A stretch of DNA of 64,000 nucleotides from SKUL01 sp964487545 (GTDB lineage Bacteria; Bacteroidota; Bacteroidia; Flavobacteriales_D; SKUL01). The notes beneath the pieces were generated by a model that saw only the letters and a program-made list of their open reading frames with translations, searched no databases and was not told the DNA's origin. Shown here piece by piece: positions 34,185 to 43,071 of this stretch (position 1 is its first letter; the number at the start of each line of letters is the position of its first letter). The DNA lies in contig CAZARI010000006.1 in assembly GCA_964487545.1 (NCBI GenBank), positions 1 through 64,000 on the forward strand, written 5' to 3'. A program made the translations under genes and the position numbers.

Positions 34185-36941
34185 TTAATTTCCATCGAGC
34201 ACATGCAGCGTTCCTTGAAAGCTACATAGCCCGTTATCAATTTCGATCATATAGTAGAATACTTCTCCTCTTTTGTCTGCGCCATCCCAGCAGTTTCTGT
34301 TGCTAAACGTTTCAGGCGCGTCTTTTTCCTGGTCGCAGTGGTAATCATCGCTTTCAAAAGCCACCTTTCCCCAGCGATCCATGATGACAACTTTGGTGCT
34401 GAAGGTGGATGAGCCCGGCACGACGAAGAAATCATTTTTGCCATCGCCGTTAGGTGTGATGACGTTGGGGATAAAGTCTGCCGAAATGAGCTGAGCCTTG
34501 ATTTCAGCGTTTCCAAAGTCGCCGCACTCATCAAAAGCGGTGAGCAGATAGGTGTCATCTGGATTGGCGTTAGTAACAGTCACTGTTCCGTTGGCACTCA
34601 CCGCACTGCTGTCGACTTGCGGTCCGGTCCACACAAAGGTGTAATCTGAGCTATTTTCACCTGCACCGCCCTGCACATCAGCTACCGAAAGGGTGAATGA
34701 ATTTCCGGTACATGCGGGTTTAATGGCCGGGGTAACGGTAATTGTTTCGTTGGGTTCGATAAGCATGATAAAGTTTCCGCTGCCTGTTGCACCGCACTGG
34801 TCGGTAACAGTTACCACGATATTGGCACTGGACACGGCATTAAACGTTACGTTGGGGCTATTAGGCGGATCGTTTACATACAAAATCTCCCAATCGTAAT
34901 CGAATGCACCTGCCCCTCCTGAAACATTAGCCGAAATGGTGATTACATCACCCGGACAAGCTGGATAAACCTCTGGAATTTCGACGGAGATGGGGTCATA
35001 AATCGGCACGTTAACGGTAACAGAATCTACCTGCGAAGTTCCACCGCAGTTGTCGGTTACAGTGAGGTAATAGGTTTGGGTAGCTGATGGTGATACGTTA
35101 ATCTGCTGTCCTGCGGGGAATCCTTGCCATTGGTAGGTGTAGGGAGTGGCTCCGCTGGAAGCACTGGCCACGAGGGTGACTTCATCTTCGGCACAAACCA
35201 CGGTTACATCATCTCCTGCTTCAGCTATTGGTTCGTCGAGTGGAATAAAATACACCACGACCGAATCCATTGCCGTTGTACCACATTCGTCCGTTACGGT
35301 GATGTAATACCAGTTTTCGGTCACCGATCCGTCGGGCGTAACGGTAATCGACGGGGTGTTGGCGCCGTTGCTCCAGGAATAGGATAGCTCACCATGTCCG
35401 AGCGATCCAATGGCCGAAATGTTTACACTTTCACCCACACAGTTAATCTCAGCCTCTTCGGGCGAGATGGAAATCATCGGATCGGGGTCGGTGTTGTTGG
35501 TCACCGTCACGGTGCCGGTCGCTGGGGTTAGCAAACAGTTGTCGGTGACTACCACCACGTAGGTTTCCGATCCCTCATCGGGGAATGGAACCAAAATAGT
35601 TGGTCCTTCGCCCACCACGGTTGTTGGGTCGGACGAATGATGCCAGACATAACTATATGGCGAAACACCGTTGCTACTCGATGCGCTAATGGGAACCATA
35701 TCCATCGGGCAGTCATAAGAAACATCTTCGGTAAAGACGTCAAACGTATATTCATTATACACCAGCAGGCTGGCACTGGTAAAAACAGAATCACCGGTAC
35801 AAGGGTCGATGGTTGAGGCGGAGAAAATCAGTGTGTCTACTTGTGGGCCGAGGGTGTTGGAAATACTGATGATATCGAAGCAGATGGTATCCACTCCTTC
35901 AGGAAAAATCACGTAGGTTTCTTCAGGCATCACGAACTGCTCACCAGGAATGGCCGATCCGCTAATGTAGAAGTAGGCGGTATCGATGCCAAGGGTATCT
36001 GCTCTACTCAGACAGAAGCGCGCGTCGGTACATCCAGCCAGAATGCCGTCGGTAAAGTCGTTTTCACCCACTTCAAAATCGCTGCTGATGGGGGTGGCTT
36101 CAATGGAAACAGTGGCCGACGAAGCGAAACTGCCTTTTTCGAGAAACACCCCCGAATCGAGTTGGCCATCAGACACATTAGCAATGGCGAGTTTCATGTG
36201 GTAAACCTCTCCGCAGATAACCGCCGACCTTGCAGTCAACGAGGTGGTGTACCCGCCAAAACAAATATCAGATGCCATGTTGTTGCCGCTGCTTCCTCCG
36301 TTGTCGATGAAATAGGCGCTATTACAAGGGCAGGTGTTTCCGCCGGTTGAGCAGGGAGAACCAGAGGGACTGCCGTTATTAACCGTGTTGATGGATACCG
36401 GTGTGATGCCGTCGGGCAGAAGGGCAATGTTTTCGGCGTTGTTTGAAAAGGGGCCATTGATGCCCGGTCCGCTGATAAAGAATCCAAAAACATCGTTGTA
36501 GCTACTGCATACAAAGCTATGGTATTCTCTTGAAGCAAAAATAAAGTTGAATTGCACCGTGTCGCCCGTGGGGATAAAGTCAAACTCTACCACGGTAACA
36601 TCGTATAACGACGAAGGAACAATATTGAAGAGATCCGGATCAGATCCACCTCCAGAACCACCGGTTTCAAATCCACAGGTAGCTACTCCAACCTGCTTGG
36701 TAGCCATCAACATCCCCTCTTCAAACGGAAAACCGCTACCGGTAGAGGCGAAGCTTCCTACCCGTACAGTTGACGTGTTGCCCGCCATTCCATTGTATGT
36801 GATGTTGAAGGCATCAACGCCTTCTCCCAGCAGAAAGTCATTGACATATTCTTCTACCGTTAAACTATTTTCGACTGTTGTTTGCGCAAACAGACCGTGT
36901 GAAAATGTAATGGTTGCAATGATGGTTAATAGTTGTTTCAT
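34185..36941 (-). CDS. choice-of-anchor-L domain T9SS-secreted surface protein, copy 1
   Basis: 918-aa secreted protein starting at ATG 36941 (an earlier in-frame ATG at 36986 adds 15 residues not shared by the identical copy). Signal peptide 1-19 (KQLLTIIATITFSHGLFA). Residues about 20-290 form a choice-of-anchor-L domain (FDFIPTGDTVQFNFIFASRE, DVFGFFISGPGINGPFSN). A Calx-beta-like region follows near 290-400, then about five PKD/Ig-like repeats with TYYLTVTDNCGGTS-type endings. Residues about 830-918 are the gliding-motility C-terminal domain (FIPNVITPNGDGKNDFF, MDRWGKVAFES, NCWDG), the T9SS type B signal. Probable adhesin or matrix protein. No PorP/SprF gene is adjacent. Confidence 0.93.
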   Translation of the reverse strand: MKQLLTIIATITFSHGLFAQTTVENSLTVEEYVNDFLLGEGVDAFNITYNGMAGNTSTVRVGSFASTGSGFPFEEGMLMATKQVGVATCGFETGGSGGGSDPDLFNIVPSSLYDVTVVEFDFIPTGDTVQFNFIFASREYHSFVCSSYNDVFGFFISGPGINGPFSNNAENIALLPDGITPVSINTVNNGSPSGSPCSTGGNTCPCNSAYFIDNGGSSGNNMASDICFGGYTTSLTARSAVICGEVYHMKLAIANVSDGQLDSGVFLEKGSFASSATVSIEATPISSDFEVGENDFTDGILAGCTDARFCLSRADTLGIDTAYFYISGSAIPGEQFVMPEETYVIFPEGVDTICFDIISISNTLGPQVDTLIFSASTIDPCTGDSVFTSASLLVYNEYTFDVFTEDVSYDCPMDMVPISASSSNGVSPYSYVWHHSSDPTTVVGEGPTILVPFPDEGSETYVVVVTDNCLLTPATGTVTVTNNTDPDPMISISPEEAEINCVGESVNISAIGSLGHGELSYSWSNGANTPSITVTPDGSVTENWYYITVTDECGTTAMDSVVVYFIPLDEPIAEAGDDVTVVCAEDEVTLVASASSGATPYTYQWQGFPAGQQINVSPSATQTYYLTVTDNCGGTSQVDSVTVNVPIYDPISVEIPEVYPACPGDVITISANVSGGAGAFDYDWEILYVNDPPNSPNVTFNAVSSANIVVTVTDQCGATGSGNFIMLIEPNETITVTPAIKPACTGNSFTLSVADVQGGAGENSSDYTFVWTGPQVDSSAVSANGTVTVTNANPDDTYLLTAFDECGDFGNAEIKAQLISADFIPNVITPNGDGKNDFFVVPGSSTFSTKVVIMDRWGKVAFESDDYHCDQEKDAPETFSNRNCWDGADKRGEVFYYMIEIDNGLCSFQGTLHVLDGN

Positions 36942-36943
36942 GT
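34185..36943 (-). repeat. long direct repeat, copy 1 (identical to 37122-39880)
   Basis: A 2759-nt segment repeated at an offset of 2937 nt. Translations of the same stretch in several frames on both strands are identical between the copies, implying no or almost no nucleotide differences. The match starts at the first base of the stop codon and ends 2 nt upstream of the start codon; outside it the flanks differ. Confidence 0.95.
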
Positions 36944-37042
36944 TGTGATGTATGTGGTGACTGATTTGTAAATCAATAAAGCGCACCTATTTTATCGTTT
37001 TTAAATCCCTTCCGATAACCTTTTTTATTTGGGTTATAGCCG

Positions 37043-37050
37043 TAAATATA
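37043..37050 (-). promoter_or_regulatory. possible -7 box upstream of copy 1
   Basis: On the minus strand TATATTTA (37050-37043) differs from TAnnTTTG at the last base; no clear TTG at -33. It would give a leader of about 95 nt containing a small ATAACC/GGTTAT hairpin. This 180-nt spacer is unique to copy 1 and could let it be expressed separately from copy 2. Confidence 0.3.
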
Positions 37051-37121
37051 CATTCGTTTTTTTAAGTGATGAATGTAAAACGGGCATTTGGTTGATGGTT
37101 TAGGGTTTAATATTTCCGATT

Positions 37122-39878
37122 TTAATTTCCATCGAGCACATGCAGCGTTCCTTGAAAGCTACATAGCCCGTTATCAATTTCGATCATATAGTAGAATACT
37201 TCTCCTCTTTTGTCTGCGCCATCCCAGCAGTTTCTGTTGCTAAACGTTTCAGGCGCGTCTTTTTCCTGGTCGCAGTGGTAATCATCGCTTTCAAAAGCCA
37301 CCTTTCCCCAGCGATCCATGATGACAACTTTGGTGCTGAAGGTGGATGAGCCCGGCACGACGAAGAAATCATTTTTGCCATCGCCGTTAGGTGTGATGAC
37401 GTTGGGGATAAAGTCTGCCGAAATGAGCTGAGCCTTGATTTCAGCGTTTCCAAAGTCGCCGCACTCATCAAAAGCGGTGAGCAGATAGGTGTCATCTGGA
37501 TTGGCGTTAGTAACAGTCACTGTTCCGTTGGCACTCACCGCACTGCTGTCGACTTGCGGTCCGGTCCACACAAAGGTGTAATCTGAGCTATTTTCACCTG
37601 CACCGCCCTGCACATCAGCTACCGAAAGGGTGAATGAATTTCCGGTACATGCGGGTTTAATGGCCGGGGTAACGGTAATTGTTTCGTTGGGTTCGATAAG
37701 CATGATAAAGTTTCCGCTGCCTGTTGCACCGCACTGGTCGGTAACAGTTACCACGATATTGGCACTGGACACGGCATTAAACGTTACGTTGGGGCTATTA
37801 GGCGGATCGTTTACATACAAAATCTCCCAATCGTAATCGAATGCACCTGCCCCTCCTGAAACATTAGCCGAAATGGTGATTACATCACCCGGACAAGCTG
37901 GATAAACCTCTGGAATTTCGACGGAGATGGGGTCATAAATCGGCACGTTAACGGTAACAGAATCTACCTGCGAAGTTCCACCGCAGTTGTCGGTTACAGT
38001 GAGGTAATAGGTTTGGGTAGCTGATGGTGATACGTTAATCTGCTGTCCTGCGGGGAATCCTTGCCATTGGTAGGTGTAGGGAGTGGCTCCGCTGGAAGCA
38101 CTGGCCACGAGGGTGACTTCATCTTCGGCACAAACCACGGTTACATCATCTCCTGCTTCAGCTATTGGTTCGTCGAGTGGAATAAAATACACCACGACCG
38201 AATCCATTGCCGTTGTACCACATTCGTCCGTTACGGTGATGTAATACCAGTTTTCGGTCACCGATCCGTCGGGCGTAACGGTAATCGACGGGGTGTTGGC
38301 GCCGTTGCTCCAGGAATAGGATAGCTCACCATGTCCGAGCGATCCAATGGCCGAAATGTTTACACTTTCACCCACACAGTTAATCTCAGCCTCTTCGGGC
38401 GAGATGGAAATCATCGGATCGGGGTCGGTGTTGTTGGTCACCGTCACGGTGCCGGTCGCTGGGGTTAGCAAACAGTTGTCGGTGACTACCACCACGTAGG
38501 TTTCCGATCCCTCATCGGGGAATGGAACCAAAATAGTTGGTCCTTCGCCCACCACGGTTGTTGGGTCGGACGAATGATGCCAGACATAACTATATGGCGA
38601 AACACCGTTGCTACTCGATGCGCTAATGGGAACCATATCCATCGGGCAGTCATAAGAAACATCTTCGGTAAAGACGTCAAACGTATATTCATTATACACC
38701 AGCAGGCTGGCACTGGTAAAAACAGAATCACCGGTACAAGGGTCGATGGTTGAGGCGGAGAAAATCAGTGTGTCTACTTGTGGGCCGAGGGTGTTGGAAA
38801 TACTGATGATATCGAAGCAGATGGTATCCACTCCTTCAGGAAAAATCACGTAGGTTTCTTCAGGCATCACGAACTGCTCACCAGGAATGGCCGATCCGCT
38901 AATGTAGAAGTAGGCGGTATCGATGCCAAGGGTATCTGCTCTACTCAGACAGAAGCGCGCGTCGGTACATCCAGCCAGAATGCCGTCGGTAAAGTCGTTT
39001 TCACCCACTTCAAAATCGCTGCTGATGGGGGTGGCTTCAATGGAAACAGTGGCCGACGAAGCGAAACTGCCTTTTTCGAGAAACACCCCCGAATCGAGTT
39101 GGCCATCAGACACATTAGCAATGGCGAGTTTCATGTGGTAAACCTCTCCGCAGATAACCGCCGACCTTGCAGTCAACGAGGTGGTGTACCCGCCAAAACA
39201 AATATCAGATGCCATGTTGTTGCCGCTGCTTCCTCCGTTGTCGATGAAATAGGCGCTATTACAAGGGCAGGTGTTTCCGCCGGTTGAGCAGGGAGAACCA
39301 GAGGGACTGCCGTTATTAACCGTGTTGATGGATACCGGTGTGATGCCGTCGGGCAGAAGGGCAATGTTTTCGGCGTTGTTTGAAAAGGGGCCATTGATGC
39401 CCGGTCCGCTGATAAAGAATCCAAAAACATCGTTGTAGCTACTGCATACAAAGCTATGGTATTCTCTTGAAGCAAAAATAAAGTTGAATTGCACCGTGTC
39501 GCCCGTGGGGATAAAGTCAAACTCTACCACGGTAACATCGTATAACGACGAAGGAACAATATTGAAGAGATCCGGATCAGATCCACCTCCAGAACCACCG
39601 GTTTCAAATCCACAGGTAGCTACTCCAACCTGCTTGGTAGCCATCAACATCCCCTCTTCAAACGGAAAACCGCTACCGGTAGAGGCGAAGCTTCCTACCC
39701 GTACAGTTGACGTGTTGCCCGCCATTCCATTGTATGTGATGTTGAAGGCATCAACGCCTTCTCCCAGCAGAAAGTCATTGACATATTCTTCTACCGTTAA
39801 ACTATTTTCGACTGTTGTTTGCGCAAACAGACCGTGTGAAAATGTAATGGTTGCAATGATGGTTAATAGTTGTTTCAT
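37122..39878 (-). CDS. choice-of-anchor-L domain T9SS-secreted surface protein, copy 2
   Basis: 918 aa, identical in every residue to the protein encoded at 34185-36941: signal peptide, choice-of-anchor-L domain, Calx-beta-like segment, Ig/PKD-like repeats, CHU_C-type T9SS C-terminal domain. Upstream (minus direction) lies the related 974-aa gene, only 78 nt away, so this copy is probably the second gene of that transcript, while copy 1 has its own longer upstream spacer. Identity of the full CDS with unlike flanks points to gene conversion or a very recent duplication; an assembly duplication must also be excluded. Confidence 0.92.
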   Translation of the reverse strand: MKQLLTIIATITFSHGLFAQTTVENSLTVEEYVNDFLLGEGVDAFNITYNGMAGNTSTVRVGSFASTGSGFPFEEGMLMATKQVGVATCGFETGGSGGGSDPDLFNIVPSSLYDVTVVEFDFIPTGDTVQFNFIFASREYHSFVCSSYNDVFGFFISGPGINGPFSNNAENIALLPDGITPVSINTVNNGSPSGSPCSTGGNTCPCNSAYFIDNGGSSGNNMASDICFGGYTTSLTARSAVICGEVYHMKLAIANVSDGQLDSGVFLEKGSFASSATVSIEATPISSDFEVGENDFTDGILAGCTDARFCLSRADTLGIDTAYFYISGSAIPGEQFVMPEETYVIFPEGVDTICFDIISISNTLGPQVDTLIFSASTIDPCTGDSVFTSASLLVYNEYTFDVFTEDVSYDCPMDMVPISASSSNGVSPYSYVWHHSSDPTTVVGEGPTILVPFPDEGSETYVVVVTDNCLLTPATGTVTVTNNTDPDPMISISPEEAEINCVGESVNISAIGSLGHGELSYSWSNGANTPSITVTPDGSVTENWYYITVTDECGTTAMDSVVVYFIPLDEPIAEAGDDVTVVCAEDEVTLVASASSGATPYTYQWQGFPAGQQINVSPSATQTYYLTVTDNCGGTSQVDSVTVNVPIYDPISVEIPEVYPACPGDVITISANVSGGAGAFDYDWEILYVNDPPNSPNVTFNAVSSANIVVTVTDQCGATGSGNFIMLIEPNETITVTPAIKPACTGNSFTLSVADVQGGAGENSSDYTFVWTGPQVDSSAVSANGTVTVTNANPDDTYLLTAFDECGDFGNAEIKAQLISADFIPNVITPNGDGKNDFFVVPGSSTFSTKVVIMDRWGKVAFESDDYHCDQEKDAPETFSNRNCWDGADKRGEVFYYMIEIDNGLCSFQGTLHVLDGN

Positions 39879-39880
39879 GT
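37122..39880 (-). repeat. long direct repeat, copy 2 (identical to 34185-36943)
   Basis: Second copy of the 2759-nt repeat. After the shared GT following the start codon on the plus strand there is one mismatch and then seven more matching bases, after which the sequences diverge. On the other side divergence begins at the base next to the stop codon. Confidence 0.95.
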
Positions 39881-39956
39881 GGTGATGTGAAGTTGAAATA
39901 AGTACGTGTCTATCCGCAACAGAAGAGTTGGTTTATGATGTTGAATTATCCGCGCT

Positions 39957-42881
39957 TTATCGCATCACCGTGACGGTTCCCTGTCTTTCTATTAGGGTTC
40001 CGTGTTTGGTTTCGGCCATAATGGAGTATACGTAAACTTCATTTTGGCTGTAATGCGTTTGCGAAGGTCCTGAGCCATCCCATTTTTGATCGAGGCTGTT
40101 GGTAGTAAACACTTCCTCTCCAAAGCGGTTTACAATAACCATTTCAAATCGCTCAATATTGAAGCCTTTAACATCAAACAGGTCGTTGATGCCGTCTTCG
40201 TTTGGCGTAAAAGCATTTGGAATGTAAAGCTGCCCTTCGGCAATGGCTATTACACTGAGGGTATCGGTGCAACCCAGCGAATCGGTTACTTCCAGGGTAA
40301 CTATGAAATCCTGTACGCTGTTGTAATTGTGTGAAGGTTCCGGGGAAGTAGAGGTGTAGCCGTCTCCAAAGTCCCATAAATATTGGCCTTCGGTTGAGTG
40401 GTTGTTGACAGAAATATTGAAAAATTCGCCGTAGTTAATATCAAACAGCGCTTTTACATCACTTACAATAACACTTGTTGTTCCGGAAATGGAGGCGTCG
40501 CAGTCATCCGCTACAGTCACGGTATATTGTGTGGTGTGGTAGGTTTGCACGGTTATTTCGGGTGATGAAAAAATGCTGCCCGACCATTGGTATTGATAGG
40601 GTGGCACCCCGCCATCGGGCATGGCCCACAAATTGGCAATTCCTCCGCCACAAACAACGGTGTCGGGATTCATTTGCAGCGTCAACTCTGGTAGTTCGTA
40701 GTATATGGTCACGTCGTCCTGATCGAAATTACCACATTCATCGGTGATGGTAACGGTGTAGGTGCTGGTGTTTTCGGGGTTGATGCTGAGCCCCATTTCA
40801 TTGCCGAGAATCTGCCCTTCGCTGCCGGTCCATTCATAACTATACGCGCCGTAACCGCCAGTAGCGGAGCCCAGCAGGTCCACGATGGTGTGGCAGGAGT
40901 TCACCGTTTGATCTGCACCGGCATCTGCAATCACCTCGAGCGGAGCAATGGTGATGTGCGTAGAGTCCACCGCTGTATTACCGCAAATATCAATGGCTTC
41001 GACCACCACATACGATTCTATTTGGGTGCCGAACCAAATGCTGTTGTCCGTTCCAGACCCCAGACCACCGGTGGTAGCAGACCACCAATTGTAGGTAACC
41101 TCACCCGGAACACCTCCTTCAATACTGGCCTGAACCAGCACCGAGTCGAAACAGTGTTCCAGCACGAGCGGTGGCCCTGCGTCAACAAAGAAATCTACCG
41201 GAGGTACTGAAATCACCAGCGAGTCGGTTGCTGAGTTTTCACAGGCATCCGAACCGACAAAATAGATGGTGGTGGTGCCGCCGAGTGGGGTGTAATCCAT
41301 AGACTGTGTGTTGCCGATTAGCTCGTCGCCGTTATACCACTCAAAATTGTAATTGCCATTTCCACCCGATATGGTTCCCGAAAGCTCGGCCAGTTCGAGG
41401 CACGAGCTGATCAGAATGTCTTCGCCTGCATCTACGGTCACATCAGGATAGGTAGGAACGTGCACGGTAATTTCTCCGGTGACCGGTGCCATGCCACAGG
41501 TGTCGCCGACCGTCACGGTATAGGTGGTGGTAAATGGCGGCGAGACGGTGATCTCCGGATCTGTTGAGCCCGTACTCCAATCGTAGGTATACACCCCGTA
41601 TCCACTGGACGGTATAGGCGCTATCGTTATTTCTTCGGCACAATCATCCAGCCACACGTCTTCAAATTCAACCACCAGCGGATCGACATCACTGACCCAG
41701 AACGAAAACTCGGTACTCAAAACATCGCCACTACATTCCGAAGCAATGTTGGTGATGGTAACAATGGCTTCCATCATGCCGGTAATATCCGCTCCGGGAG
41801 GAACAGTGAGCGGAAAAGTCACGCTCGATTGATTCTCTTCAAACACAATGCTATCGGGCAGTAGCGAATAGTGCACACCATTTACCGCGTCGCCGCTGTA
41901 TTCCAAAAAGATCGTTTCAACAAGAGTGGTGTCGCCGGGTCGGTGAAAAGTCAAAAAGGCCTGGCCACAACCGTCGTACAACGTGCTGTCGTTGACCCCT
42001 ACTGGAATTTCTAAGGAAGCGTCAATCATCAGATTAGACTGGAAACTTGCTGCTTCTATAAAAACCGCGGAGTCAACCCCTGTGTCACTCACGTCGGCCA
42101 CACCGATTTTAATATGATAGGTCTCTCCGCATATAACATGGGCATACGCGGTGATGGTGACGGTCATCCCCGGAAAATTAATGTCGTTCGGGGCTATCGG
42201 ACTATTGGAAACGTAATACTGGCTGTCCGCAACATAGTTTGGGTTGATGTTAAGGCAATTGGTGGCATTATATCCGCCAGATGGAAACCCCTGGTTTACC
42301 GAGTTAATTGTGATGGGAATATTGGTCCCTGGTATCACCGCAATATTTATCCCGTTATTGGTGAAACCGCCGTTAATGCCGGGCCCGCTGATAAAAAAAC
42401 CAAAGGGATCATTAAACGACGAGCAGGTAAAAGAAGTGTATTCATTGGAGGCAAACACGAATCTGATTTGAAGCGAATCCCCGGTTGGAACAAAATCAAA
42501 CTCTAAAATGGCATTGTCATTAACCGCAAAATTAGTTCCCGCCAGGTTGGCAATGGCCCACAAATCAGGATCATTCTGTATCGGCTGTTGAGGTGTGCCA
42601 ACCCCGCCGGTAGCTATTGAAGCATCAGCGGTTGCGAGAATAATTCCATCCGTAAAATCGATGAAATTACTGTTGCCGCTATAACGAGCGATTTGATTAT
42701 TCAGGTTGGTTCCTGGCTGCCCGTTAAAAGTGATGTTTGAAACAGAAACCCCTCCTCCCAATAACACTTCTTGAACAAGCTGCTCGGGCGTCATTGACTG
42801 ATCAATAGTGATCTGTGAAAAAAGTGCCACGGGCGAAAGAGCAAAAATAGTGGCAACAAATAATTGGTAAATACGCTTCAT
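39957..42881 (-). CDS. choice-of-anchor-L domain T9SS-secreted surface protein, divergent paralogue
   Basis: 974-aa secreted protein, first in the three-gene minus-strand array. Signal peptide 1-22 (RIYQLFVATIFALSPVALFS). The N-terminal choice-of-anchor-L domain aligns with the 918-aa pair (LEFDFVPTGDSLQIRFVFAS, DPFGFFISGPGINGGFTN), showing common ancestry at moderate identity. Ig/PKD-like repeats follow, one with a PKD motif YLWDFGDGYTSTSPEPSHNY near 835-855. The T9SS type B C-terminal domain ends the protein (YIPNAFTPNEDGINDLFDV, VNRFGEEVFTT, KWDGSG). Likely surface adhesin; ligand unknown. Confidence 0.92.
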   Translation of the reverse strand: MKRIYQLFVATIFALSPVALFSQITIDQSMTPEQLVQEVLLGGGVSVSNITFNGQPGTNLNNQIARYSGNSNFIDFTDGIILATADASIATGGVGTPQQPIQNDPDLWAIANLAGTNFAVNDNAILEFDFVPTGDSLQIRFVFASNEYTSFTCSSFNDPFGFFISGPGINGGFTNNGINIAVIPGTNIPITINSVNQGFPSGGYNATNCLNINPNYVADSQYYVSNSPIAPNDINFPGMTVTITAYAHVICGETYHIKIGVADVSDTGVDSAVFIEAASFQSNLMIDASLEIPVGVNDSTLYDGCGQAFLTFHRPGDTTLVETIFLEYSGDAVNGVHYSLLPDSIVFEENQSSVTFPLTVPPGADITGMMEAIVTITNIASECSGDVLSTEFSFWVSDVDPLVVEFEDVWLDDCAEEITIAPIPSSGYGVYTYDWSTGSTDPEITVSPPFTTTYTVTVGDTCGMAPVTGEITVHVPTYPDVTVDAGEDILISSCLELAELSGTISGGNGNYNFEWYNGDELIGNTQSMDYTPLGGTTTIYFVGSDACENSATDSLVISVPPVDFFVDAGPPLVLEHCFDSVLVQASIEGGVPGEVTYNWWSATTGGLGSGTDNSIWFGTQIESYVVVEAIDICGNTAVDSTHITIAPLEVIADAGADQTVNSCHTIVDLLGSATGGYGAYSYEWTGSEGQILGNEMGLSINPENTSTYTVTITDECGNFDQDDVTIYYELPELTLQMNPDTVVCGGGIANLWAMPDGGVPPYQYQWSGSIFSSPEITVQTYHTTQYTVTVADDCDASISGTTSVIVSDVKALFDINYGEFFNISVNNHSTEGQYLWDFGDGYTSTSPEPSHNYNSVQDFIVTLEVTDSLGCTDTLSVIAIAEGQLYIPNAFTPNEDGINDLFDVKGFNIERFEMVIVNRFGEEVFTTNSLDQKWDGSGPSQTHYSQNEVYVYSIMAETKHGTLIERQGTVTVMR

Positions 42882-43024
42882 TTTTGAGCTTTGATAGGTT
42901 ATTGGCTATGACGTAATCAACATCAATGAGGTTGTCTGTTTTGTCATTAGAATGGTGAAGATAATCATTCGGTAAAAACACAAAGCACTTGCCGGCTCGT
43001 TATAGAGGCACCATGACGAATGGT

Positions 43025-43032
43025 TATATTTG
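43025..43032 (+). promoter_or_regulatory. -7 box of the dipeptidase gene
   Basis: TATATTTG matches TAnnTTTG, 39 nt before ATG 43072. It overlaps an in-frame TTG at 43030, which therefore cannot be the start. No TTG at the -33 position. Confidence 0.5.
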
Positions 43033-43071
43033 CACGTCAAGATAACGAGTCATCATAAAAAACACCTTGAA

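Noticed and set aside
36547..36948. 133-aa plus-strand open frame antisense to the surface-protein gene, repeated at 39484-39885
   Set aside because: It is a shadow frame of the minus-strand CDS: Ser/Thr/Pro-rich, no promoter or signal, and repeated only because the whole CDS is duplicated. The same applies to the other plus-strand frames in 34-42 kb.
43030..43071. Extended N-terminus of the M20 dipeptidase from TTG 43030
   Set aside because: The TTG is part of the TATATTTG promoter box; ATG 43072 gives the usual family N-terminus.
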